8,446 nucleotides of DNA from Acidobacteriota bacterium (lineage in GTDB: Bacteria > Acidobacteriota > Terriglobia > Bryobacterales > Bryobacteraceae): assembly GCA_023380575.1 (NCBI GenBank), contig JAMCRM010000182.1, forward strand, positions 1,531 through 9,976, read 5' to 3'. This document shows positions 1-7,200 of this stretch, piece by piece. Position 1 is the stretch's first letter, and each line of letters begins with the position of its first letter. The translations under genes and the position numbers were made by a program. The notes beneath the pieces were generated by a model that had not been told where the DNA came from, did not search any database, and saw nothing but the letters and a program-made list of their open reading frames with translations.

Positions 1-1
1 G

Positions 2-259
2 GTGACGGGCGCCGCCGGCCACGTGGAAGAGATCGACGGGCGCATCAGCGCGCACGCCGAGCACTGGCGCATCGAGCGCATGCCGGCCGTGGACCGCAAT
101 ATCCTGCGGCTGGCCATCTACGAAATGGTCTACGCGGGGACGCCCGCGGCGGTGGCCATCGACGAAGCGCTGGAACTGGCGCGGCGCTTTTCAGGGGAAG
201 AATCCGTGCAGTTCGTCAACGGCGTGCTGGACGCCATTCGCCGCGAACAAGCCGCCTGA
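2..259 (+). CDS. nusB: Transcription antitermination factor NusB, C-terminal part (5' end outside window)
   Basis: NusB is a small all-helical RNA-binding protein. Together with NusE (S10) it binds boxA RNA and supports antitermination on rRNA operons. The 85 visible residues match the second half of the family: an 'AVDRNILRLAIYEM' helix, then 'AVAIDEALELARRFSGEES', then the near-invariant 'FVNGVLDAI' close to the C-terminus. NusB is usually about 130-160 aa, so roughly the first 50-70 residues lie before the window. The GTG at position 2 is merely the first in-frame codon that could start, and is unlikely to be the true start. The stop is TGA at 257-259. No strong terminator follows. The identification rests on family motifs and is secure; the link to the downstream envelope genes is positional only. 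Confidence 0.93.
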   Translation: MTGAAGHVEEIDGRISAHAEHWRIERMPAVDRNILRLAIYEMVYAGTPAAVAIDEALELARRFSGEESVQFVNGVLDAIRREQAA

Positions 260-263
260 GCCG

Positions 264-290
264 TTCACCGCCCTTTTAAAGAAATATTAT
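264..290 (+). promoter_or_regulatory. Possible weak sigma70-type promoter upstream of the small ORF
   Basis: An AT-rich patch stands out in an otherwise GC-rich gap. TATTAT at 285-290 differs from the -10 consensus at one position. TTCACC at 264-269 matches a -35 box at four of six positions, but the spacer is only 15 nt. The patch could drive the small gene and perhaps the operon. With one good box and one poor box at short spacing, this is only a suggestion. Confidence 0.2.
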
Positions 291-321
291 GCGGGAAATC
301 AGCAATTTGGCCGAAGATTGC

Positions 322-336
322 CCGCGGCCGCCGCGG
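322..336 (+). repeat. GC-only inverted repeat (hairpin) between nusB and the small ORF
   Basis: CCGCGG occurs at 322-327 and again at 331-336, separated by CCG. RNA could form a 6-bp all-GC stem with a 3-nt loop. No T-run follows, so it is not a canonical intrinsic terminator. It may be a transcript-processing or attenuation element, or chance in GC-rich DNA. Confidence 0.3.
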
Positions 337-377
337 CCTTCCCGGCTAACCTGTTGCCAGGAGAGGTGAATGACCCG

Positions 378-632
378 ATGAAGTATCTGCAGATCATATC
401 GTTAGTGATTCAGATTGCGAAGATGGTGGAAGCGGCGGTGCCGCTAGGCGGCCAGGGCAAAGCCAAGCTGGCGTTTGCCGTGGATGCCGCCGCCGCCATC
501 TATGAGACGGAAGAGGACATCCGGCAGTCCTGGAAGGATGATAAAGACGCCTTTCTGAACGCCATCACGCGCGCCTCGGGAGCGGTAGTAGGGTTGCTGA
601 ACGCCGCGGGCATCTTCAAAAAATCCAAGTAG
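378..632 (+). CDS. Small hypothetical protein (84 aa), unrecognised
   Basis: I do not recognise this gene with confidence. The start is placed at ATG 378 because a purine-rich Shine-Dalgarno-like AGGAGAGG sits at 359-366. An upstream in-frame TTG at 318 would add an implausible Ala/Pro leader overlapping the hairpin. The protein has a hydrophobic N-terminal helix (about residues 3-21, 'YLQIISLVIQIAKMVEAAV'), a Gly/Lys turn ('GGQGKAK'), an Ala-rich helix, a charged middle (about 44-56, 'EEDIRQSWKDDKD'), and a second hydrophobic helix ending in a basic tail ('VVGLLNAAGIFKKSK'). There is no cleavable signal peptide. The two-hydrophobic-helix layout with a basic tail loosely recalls small phage or holin-like proteins, which is inference only. 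It lies 118 nt after nusB and 33 nt before the Omp85 gene, and may be an independent insertion or the first gene of the operon. Confidence 0.6.
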   Translation: MKYLQIISLVIQIAKMVEAAVPLGGQGKAKLAFAVDAAAAIYETEEDIRQSWKDDKDAFLNAITRASGAVVGLLNAAGIFKKSK

Positions 633-636
633 GACC

Positions 637-654
637 AGGGAGCCGGCCGCCGGC
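637..654 (+). promoter_or_regulatory. Distant Shine-Dalgarno-like AGGGAG followed by a GC hairpin before the Omp85 start
   Basis: AGGGAG (637-642) is the only good ribosome-binding candidate upstream of the Omp85 gene, but it ends 23 nt before ATG 666. Between them GCCGG (642-646) can pair with CCGGC (650-654) around a CCG loop. Folding this 13-nt hairpin would leave about 11 nt between the SD core and the start, a normal functional distance. No closer SD is visible for ATG 666 or ATG 669. Confidence 0.3.
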
Positions 655-665
655 GCTGTTACGTT

Positions 666-3644
666 ATGATGAGAGTGGTGCGGCCGGTTCCAGCACAGGT
701 TATCTATGTGCTTCTGTTTCTTGTTGCTGCGGGTGCCGCAGCGCAGCAGGCGAAGTACCAGGGCCGCCGTGTTGCCGAGGTAGTCTTCCTTCCCGAGCAG
801 CAGCCCCTGGAACCCGCGGAGATCGAGGCCAGGGTTCCGCTGCGGGTGGGCGCACCCCTGCGCATGGCGGATATTCAGACCTCCATCGAGCGCCTCTATG
901 CCACGGGCCGCTATGAGGACATCCAGGTGGATGCCGAGCCGGTCCGGGACGGCGGGGTGGCGATCCGGTTTCTCACCAGGGAGAGCCGGTTTATCGGTCA
1001 CGTTTCGGTAAGAGGTAATCTTTCGGACCCGCCCAACCCCGGCCAACTGGTGAATGCGACTCGTCTCGATCTGGGCCAGCCGTTCACGGACGACAAACTG
1101 GCCGATGCCGAGCAGAGTATCCGCCATCTCCTGCAAAGCAATGGCTTGTACCAAAGCACGGTTCACCCGGAGTTCGATTACGATCCGGCAGTCCAGCAGG
1201 TGCATATTCGCTTTGTGGTCGACAGCGGCCCGCGCGCCCGTTTCGAAGAACCAGACCTCCAGGGCGACCTGAAGCTCCCGCCGGCGAAGATTGTGGCCGC
1301 GACCCACTGGCGGAAGTGGCTACTGGGGGGCTGGAAACAGGTTACGCAGGCCCGCGTCCGACAGGGTGTGGAAAAGGTGCGGGCACAATACGAGAAACAG
1401 GGCCGACTGGAAGCGAAGGTGGGGCTCTCCCTCGAATATGATTCCGATGCCAACCGGGTTCGCCCCACCCTGGGCATCAACGCCGGCCCCCGCATCCAGG
1501 TGACAACCGTGGGCGCCAAGCTCTCCCAAAAGAAACTGCGCCAGTACATACCCATCTTCGAAGAGCACACAGTAGACCGCGAACTGCTTGTCGAAGGCGC
1601 CCGCAATCTCCAGGATTATTTCCAGAACCAGGGCTTTTTCGAGGTGGAAATTGAGCCCAAGGAACAGCGGGTCACCAATGACCGCGCCACCATCGATTAC
1701 CTGATCAATACCGGCCAGCGGCATAGCCTGGCATATATCGGCATCCAGGGGAACCGGTATTTCTCCACGGATACGATTCGCGAGCGCATGTACCTGCAGA
1801 AGGCCAGCCTGCTCCAGTTCCGCCATGGCCGCTACTCCGGACGGCTCCTCCGCCAGGATGAAAACTCCATTGTTGATCTTTACAGATCGAATGGCTTCCG
1901 CGACGTAGCCGTGCACTCCCGCATCGCGGACAATTACAAAGGCAAGAGCGGCGACATCGCCGTCTTCCTCACCATTAACGAGGGGCCGCAGCGGTTCGTC
2001 AACAGCCTTCAGATCGAAGGCATCCACCACCTGAATCCGGACCAGGTGCGGCAGGAACTCAGTTGCGCGGCGGGGCAGCCCTTCAGCGAGTACAACGTTT
2101 CGGTGGATCGCGATGCGATCCTGCGGCAATATTTCTCGCAAGGGTTCTCCAATGCCACCTTCGAGTGGAGTTCCAAGCCTGCCGCGGAACCCAATCGCGT
2201 GGACCTGAGGTTTGTCATCACAGAGGGGCAGCAGCAAATCGTACGGCAGGTGCTGACCAACGGCCTCAAGGTCACCAGCCCGAAACTGGTGAATGAATTT
2301 ATTACCCTGAAGCCGGGAGATCCGCTTTCGCCGGCCCAGGTCACCGACACACAGAAGCGGCTCTACGACCTGGGAATCTTCTCCAAGGTGGATGCCGCGG
2401 TGCAGAACCCCGACGGCGAAACCACACGCAAGTACGTGGTCTACGACGTGGAAGAGGCGCGCCGTTTTTCCATCGCCACCGGCTTCGGCGCGGAGGTAGC
2501 TCGCATCGGGCGCTGCCAGACCTGCCTGGACGCGCCCGCCGGACAGGCCGGGTTCGCCCCCCGGGTGCTATTCGATATCAGCCGGCTGAATCTATGGGGA
2601 CTGGGGCATTCCCTCAGCTTGCGCACGCGCGTCTCTACCCTGGAGCGGCGCGGCCTGCTCACCTATTCCCTGCCGCGCTTCGAGGGCGACGACAACCTCA
2701 ACCTTTCCTTTACAGCGCTCTATGATAAGTCTTTGAACGTATGGACGTTTTCCTCGAACCGCCTGGAGGGCTCCACGCAATTGACCCAGCGCGTTTCGCG
2801 CGCCACCACGCTGTTTTACCGCTACACCTACCGCCGGGTGAGCGTGGATACCGCGACACTGAAAATCTCCCCGCTGCTCATTCCGCAATTATCGCAACCG
2901 GTGCGCGTGGGACTGGTCTCCTGGAACCTGCTCCAGGACCGGCGCGACGATCCCGTGGATCCGCACAAAGGCATCTATAATACCGTGGACATCAGTCTGG
3001 CGGCGCACGGGCTGGGATCGCAGGTTAATTTCTTTCGTTTCCTGGGCAGGAACGCGACCTACCATCCCATCGGCCGCAAGCTGGTGCTGGCGCGCGACAC
3101 CAGCTTCGGCAACATCTCCCCCTTCCATTACCGGGGCAGAGTGGATGAAGCCGTGCCCCTGGCGGAAAGGTTCTTTTCGGGCGGCGGCGATTCGCAGCGC
3201 GGCTTCCCCGACCAGCAGGCCGGCCCGCGCGACCTGGTCACCGGATTCCCGCTGGGGGGCAACGCGCTGTTCTTCAACCAGATCGAACTGCGCTTTCCGC
3301 TGATCGGGGAGAATATCGGGGGGGTGCTGTTTCATGACGCGGGCAACGTATATTCTTCCCTGGGAAAGGTTTCTTTCCGGGTTCACCAGCATGGGCTGGA
3401 GGACTTCAACTACATGGTTCACGCGGTCGGCTTCGGCCTGCGCTACCGGACGCCTATTGGGCCGGTGCGGGTGGACTTGGCCTACAGCATCAACCCGCCG
3501 CGGTTTTTCGGTTTCAAGGGCGCACTGAACGATCTGCTTAATGCCGGCGTGACACCCTGCAGTTCGCCGCTTTATCCGAACCGCTGCGTGGCGCAGAGCA
3601 CCGGGCATTTTCAGTACTTTTTTTCCATAGGACAGACCTTCTGA
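666..3644 (+). CDS. BamA/TamA-family Omp85 outer-membrane assembly protein with about seven POTRA domains
   Basis: This 992-aa Omp85 protein should insert beta-barrel proteins into the outer membrane. A signal peptide covers about residues 1-26 (hydrophobic 'VIYVLLFLVAAGAAA', cleavage near AAA-QQ). Seven POTRA modules follow at about 33-107, 108-190, 191-276, 277-352, 353-442, 443-523 and 524-600. Each carries the helix-turn signature with an aromatic or Leu, a Gly, then a hydrophobic (for example YATGRY 78-83, YRSNGF 406-411, YDLGIF 567-572). The barrel spans about 601-992 and shows the family motifs 'DDPVDPHKG' (761-769), the loop-6 RGF (845-847) in 'GGGDSQRGF', 'VLFHDAGNVY' (887-896), 'FGLRYRTPIGPVRVDLAY' (923-940) and a C-terminal Phe. 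ATG 669 is an alternative start. BamA usually has five POTRAs and TamA three, so the name is left open; the tamB neighbour fits TamA, the size fits BamA. Cys pairs at 617/620 and 965/974 lie in predicted surface loops. Confidence 0.93.
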   Translation: MMRVVRPVPAQVIYVLLFLVAAGAAAQQAKYQGRRVAEVVFLPEQQPLEPAEIEARVPLRVGAPLRMADIQTSIERLYATGRYEDIQVDAEPVRDGGVAIRFLTRESRFIGHVSVRGNLSDPPNPGQLVNATRLDLGQPFTDDKLADAEQSIRHLLQSNGLYQSTVHPEFDYDPAVQQVHIRFVVDSGPRARFEEPDLQGDLKLPPAKIVAATHWRKWLLGGWKQVTQARVRQGVEKVRAQYEKQGRLEAKVGLSLEYDSDANRVRPTLGINAGPRIQVTTVGAKLSQKKLRQYIPIFEEHTVDRELLVEGARNLQDYFQNQGFFEVEIEPKEQRVTNDRATIDYLINTGQRHSLAYIGIQGNRYFSTDTIRERMYLQKASLLQFRHGRYSGRLLRQDENSIVDLYRSNGFRDVAVHSRIADNYKGKSGDIAVFLTINEGPQRFVNSLQIEGIHHLNPDQVRQELSCAAGQPFSEYNVSVDRDAILRQYFSQGFSNATFEWSSKPAAEPNRVDLRFVITEGQQQIVRQVLTNGLKVTSPKLVNEFITLKPGDPLSPAQVTDTQKRLYDLGIFSKVDAAVQNPDGETTRKYVVYDVEEARRFSIATGFGAEVARIGRCQTCLDAPAGQAGFAPRVLFDISRLNLWGLGHSLSLRTRVSTLERRGLLTYSLPRFEGDDNLNLSFTALYDKSLNVWTFSSNRLEGSTQLTQRVSRATTLFYRYTYRRVSVDTATLKISPLLIPQLSQPVRVGLVSWNLLQDRRDDPVDPHKGIYNTVDISLAAHGLGSQVNFFRFLGRNATYHPIGRKLVLARDTSFGNISPFHYRGRVDEAVPLAERFFSGGGDSQRGFPDQQAGPRDLVTGFPLGGNALFFNQIELRFPLIGENIGGVLFHDAGNVYSSLGKVSFRVHQHGLEDFNYMVHAVGFGLRYRTPIGPVRVDLAYSINPPRFFGFKGALNDLLNAGVTPCSSPLYPNRCVAQSTGHFQYFFSIGQTF

Positions 3645-4285
3645 TGAGAATGGTCCTGGCCCTGGCAATTCTGCTGCTTTCCGCCACCTTTGCGGAGGCC
3701 GAAATCATCAACCGGATCGCCGTTTCGGTGGGCAACCGCGTGATCACCAGCAGCGACATAGATCGCGCCATCCGGGTTACGGCCTTTCTGAACGAAGAGG
3801 CCCTGGATTTCGGGACGGCTACGCGGCGGGCCACGGCGGACCGCCTGGTGGAGCAGAAGCTGGTGGCGCGGGAATTGGAATTGAGCCGCTATCCCGCCCC
3901 GGACCCCTCCGAGATCGAACCGATGATGAAGGCGCTGCGGGCGCGCTACCCGGACGAGGCCGCCTTCACGAAGGCGCTGGAGGCCTACGGGGTAGGGATC
4001 GAGGATGTGCGCGCGCAGCTTTTGTGGCGGCTCACCTTCCTTCGATTCGTGGATATGCGCTTCCGTCCGGGGGTGCAGGTTACCGACGAGGATGTGCGGG
4101 CGTACTTCGAGAAGGCCGTGCTCCCCGCGGCCCAGGCGTCCGGCAACAAGGCGAGTTTCGAGGAGTATAGGGATAAAATCGAACAGAAACTGGTTGGCGA
4201 GCGGGTAGACCAGGACCTCAGCCGGTGGCTGGAAGCCGCCCGCCGCCGCACACGGATCGAATACCGGGAGGATGCTTTCCAATGA
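3644..4285 (+). CDS. Exported SurA N-domain-like periplasmic chaperone without a PPIase domain
   Basis: The 213-aa product has a signal peptide (residues 1-19, 'LALAILLLSATFAEA', cleavage after AEA). It then begins in SurA style with 'IINRIAVSVGNRVITSSDID' (21-40). The helical core (about 60-157) includes 'ADRLVEQKLVARELE', 'FTKALEAYGVGIEDVRAQL' and 'VTDEDVRAYFEK', as in the SurA chaperone domain. At the point where parvulin domains normally follow there is only a short linker (about 158-169). The usual SurA C-terminal helix then appears ('SFEEYRDKIEQKL', 171-183) and the protein ends with 'RRTRIEYRED'. It is probably a holdase for unfolded outer-membrane proteins, with no isomerase activity. 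ATG 3644 overlaps the Omp85 TGA by one base (TGATG), and AGGA at 3629-3632 can act as ribosome-binding site. ATG 3650 is an alternative start. Being sandwiched between Omp85 and TamB genes supports a role in barrel biogenesis. Confidence 0.8.
   Translation: MRMVLALAILLLSATFAEAEIINRIAVSVGNRVITSSDIDRAIRVTAFLNEEALDFGTATRRATADRLVEQKLVARELELSRYPAPDPSEIEPMMKALRARYPDEAAFTKALEAYGVGIEDVRAQLLWRLTFLRFVDMRFRPGVQVTDEDVRAYFEKAVLPAAQASGNKASFEEYRDKIEQKLVGERVDQDLSRWLEAARRRTRIEYREDAFQ
4266..4271 (+). promoter_or_regulatory. Ribosome-binding site that fixes the tamB start
   Basis: GGGAGG lies 10 nt before ATG 4282, inside the 3' end of the SurA-like gene. It supports the 4282 start over any further-upstream in-frame codon, because the protein then begins with a clean basic-plus-hydrophobic signal anchor. 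Confidence 0.7.
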
Positions 4286-7200
4286 GCCGCCGCGCTCGCA
4301 TTGCCGCCATTGCCGCCGCTTCGCTGGCGGCTCTCGTGGTGCTGGCCGCCGTTGCGGGTGTGCTGCTTCTGCGCAGCCAGTGGTTCCGGGAGCAGGTGCG
4401 GACGCGCATTGTAGCGGAAGTGGAACGCGCCACGGGCGGGCACGCGGAGGTGGGCTCATTTGTGCTCGAGTGGCGGACCTTGCGCGCCGAATTGCGCGGC
4501 TTTGTTCTTCACGGCTCCGAACCCGCGGGCAAGCCGCCGCTGTTCCAGGCGCGCTCGATCACGGTGGGCCTGCGCGTCCTCTCGTTTCTGGAAAGGAAGG
4601 TGGACCTCGCGTTTCTCCGTGTGGACCAGCCCCGCATCTACCTGATTTTCTATCCGGGGGGCGGCACCAACGTTCCGGCCCCGAAGATCCGGCGGGCGGC
4701 GCGGAGGCCGGCGCTCGAAACCATCGTGGACCTGGCCATCCGCCGCGTGGAGGTAGACGGGGGGATTTTCGAAGTAGAAAGCCGGGGCAAGACGAACTTC
4801 CACGGCCGGGGGGAAAATCTGCGGGCCCTGCTGGCATACGACTTCGCCGGGCCGCGCTACCAGGGCAAGGTGGCGCTCTCTCCTTTCCATGTGCAATGGG
4901 GCGAGCACCGGCCGTTGCCGGTCAACGTGGACCTGGCGGTCTCGATTCTGCCGCAACGCATCGACGTCACCTCGGGCGCGCTCACCACGGCGGATACCCG
5001 CGTGGATTTCTCGGGAGCCGTAATCGACCTTCCGAACTTCACGGCAAGGTTCGAATACAAGGCCCGGGTGAACCTGCCCGACCTGGAGAGAATCCTGGAA
5101 TTGCGGGCTCCTCCTTCAGGTGAGGCACTGGCTTGGGGAACTTTCACTTTTAACGGGCTGGCACATTACCACGCCACGGGAAACCTCCAGGCCGCGCGCG
5201 TTGCGTGGAAGGAGGAGTTCGTCCGCCTGCGTGAATTCCGCGCCGCCGGCCCGTTCGACTGGAACCCCGAACGCCTGCGAGCGGACGATCTGCGCCTTTC
5301 GGGATCGGCCGTGCTGGGGCGGCAAACATCGGCCGTACCGGTGGAGGGCAGCATCAAGAGCGTCACGCTACGCGGGAACGAACTGGAGACCGCGGGTATC
5401 CGGATCGCCACCCTCGGCGGCGTTTTCTCCGGCCGCGCACGGCTGCGAGAATGGCACCGCTATAGAGTGGAAGGTGCCATTGACGGGTTCGCCGCCCGCC
5501 GCCTGCTGGCTCTCTACACCACCCGGCGGGCGCCCTGGGACGGCCGCGTTTCCGGCACGCTGAACCTGGAAGGCTCCTTCCGCGCCAGGAATACCCTGCT
5601 GGCAACCGCACTTCTGAGCATTGCGCCCGCCGCAAGCGGGCCTCCCGTGACGGGCGCCATCCAGGCCGCCTATGACGCGCGGCAGGGTACGCTCGACCTA
5701 AGCCGTTCGACCCTGAGCCTGCCCGCCACCCGGGTGGATTTTTCCGGAACTCTGGGACGCGAACTGGAGTTCCGCATCGATTCGCGCGACCTCAACGACC
5801 TCCTGCCCGCGCTCGACACCGAAAGCCTCCCGGTGCGGCTGGAGAAGGGCGAGGCCACCTTCGGCGGAACCGTCACCGGTAAACTGCAGGAGCCGCAGAT
5901 ACGGGGGCGGGTTTCGGCCAGCGGGCTGGCCTGGTCCGGCGCGAGGTTCGATTCGTTTACGGCCGCGGTGACGGCTTCGCGCGACAACGTGCAACTCGAC
6001 AATGCCGCCCTGGGCCGCGGCAGTTTGCGGGCGCAGTTCGAGGCATCGGCGGGGCTGCGGGACGGGAAACTGGTTGACTCCAGCCCGATCTGGGTGAAAG
6101 GAGCCGTACGCGATGCCGGCGTTACCGACCTGGTAGCGCTGGCCGGAAGAAGCGGCCTGCCGGCTACCGGCACCCTGAGTGCCACCGGTCAGATTTCGGG
6201 CACGCGGGCAGCCCCGCTGGCGGCCGTGGAACTAAGCGCTGTCAACGGTACCCTTTACGGGGAGCCCTACGACCGCATCGAGGGGAAGGCCACGTATGCC
6301 GGCAATGCCCTGCAACTTTCAGACGCGGTGTGGATGGCGGGAACACGGCGCATCGGCCTGAGCGCCACCTACCAGCACAAGCCGGACGAGTTCGCGCGCG
6401 GCCGCCTGCATTTTCAGGCGACCAGCAACCGCATGGCGGCGGAGCAGTTTCGGAAATTTCACGAAGCCCGCCCGGATCTCACGGCCGAACTGCAATTTAC
6501 CGCCGCCGGAGACGCGGAGGTCACGCCCTCCAGGACGGGGCCTCCCAAGCTCCACATGGTGGCAGTCAGTGGAGACGCGACCGCCGCGCGCGTAGCTATG
6601 AATGGGCAGGCGCTGGGCGACGCGCACGTGGTGGCCTCCACTAAGGGCGATACGCTCACGGCGGTCCTGACCTCCGATTTTGCGGGTTCGGCCCTCAGGG
6701 GCGAGGGCGAGTGGCGCCTGGCGGACGACTTTCCCGGCACGGCACGCCTGACCTTTTCCCGGCTCGACTTCATCCGCCTGGCCCGCCTGCTTGCAACCAA
6801 GGGGAAGCCGCCCCGCCTGGCCGGCTCGATGGCCGGTGAGATCACCCTGGACGGTCCCATTCTCGAGACCGGCAAATGGCGCGCTTCCATCCGCATCCCC
6901 GAAATGCAACTCGGGCCCGCCCCCGATACGCAATTGGCAAACGGCAACGGCCGGTACCTCAGCCTGCGCAACTCCGGCCCCATCACCGCGACCATGGCGA
7001 ACGGGGTGCTGCGCGTGGAACAAGCGCGCTTCGTGGGCCGTGCCACGGACCTGACCCTTAAGGGAGCGGTCCGCATGGAACAGGCCAATGCGCTGGACCT
7101 GCGGCTGAACGGCCGCATCGACCTGGCTACCCTCGAGGACTTCGATCGCGATATCAATGCCTCCGGCTTTGTGAATACGGACGCCACGATCCGCGGGAAG

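Noticed and set aside
322..340. Intrinsic terminator after nusB
   Set aside because: The hairpin is present, but no T-run follows it.
318..377. TTG-initiated extension of the small gene
   Set aside because: It has no ribosome-binding site, would be translated through the GC hairpin, and gives a low-complexity leader. ATG 378 has a purine-rich SD.
4225..4281. Longer tamB start inside the SurA-like gene
   Set aside because: It would add a Pro/His-rich leader in front of a clean signal anchor. The ATG at 4282 has GGGAGG ten bases upstream and the common ATGA overlap.
4272..5123. 283-codon + strand frame overlapping the 5' part of tamB
   Set aside because: It is in another frame of a clearly conserved gene, and its Gly/Arg/Pro-rich translation is typical of an off-frame reading of GC-rich DNA.
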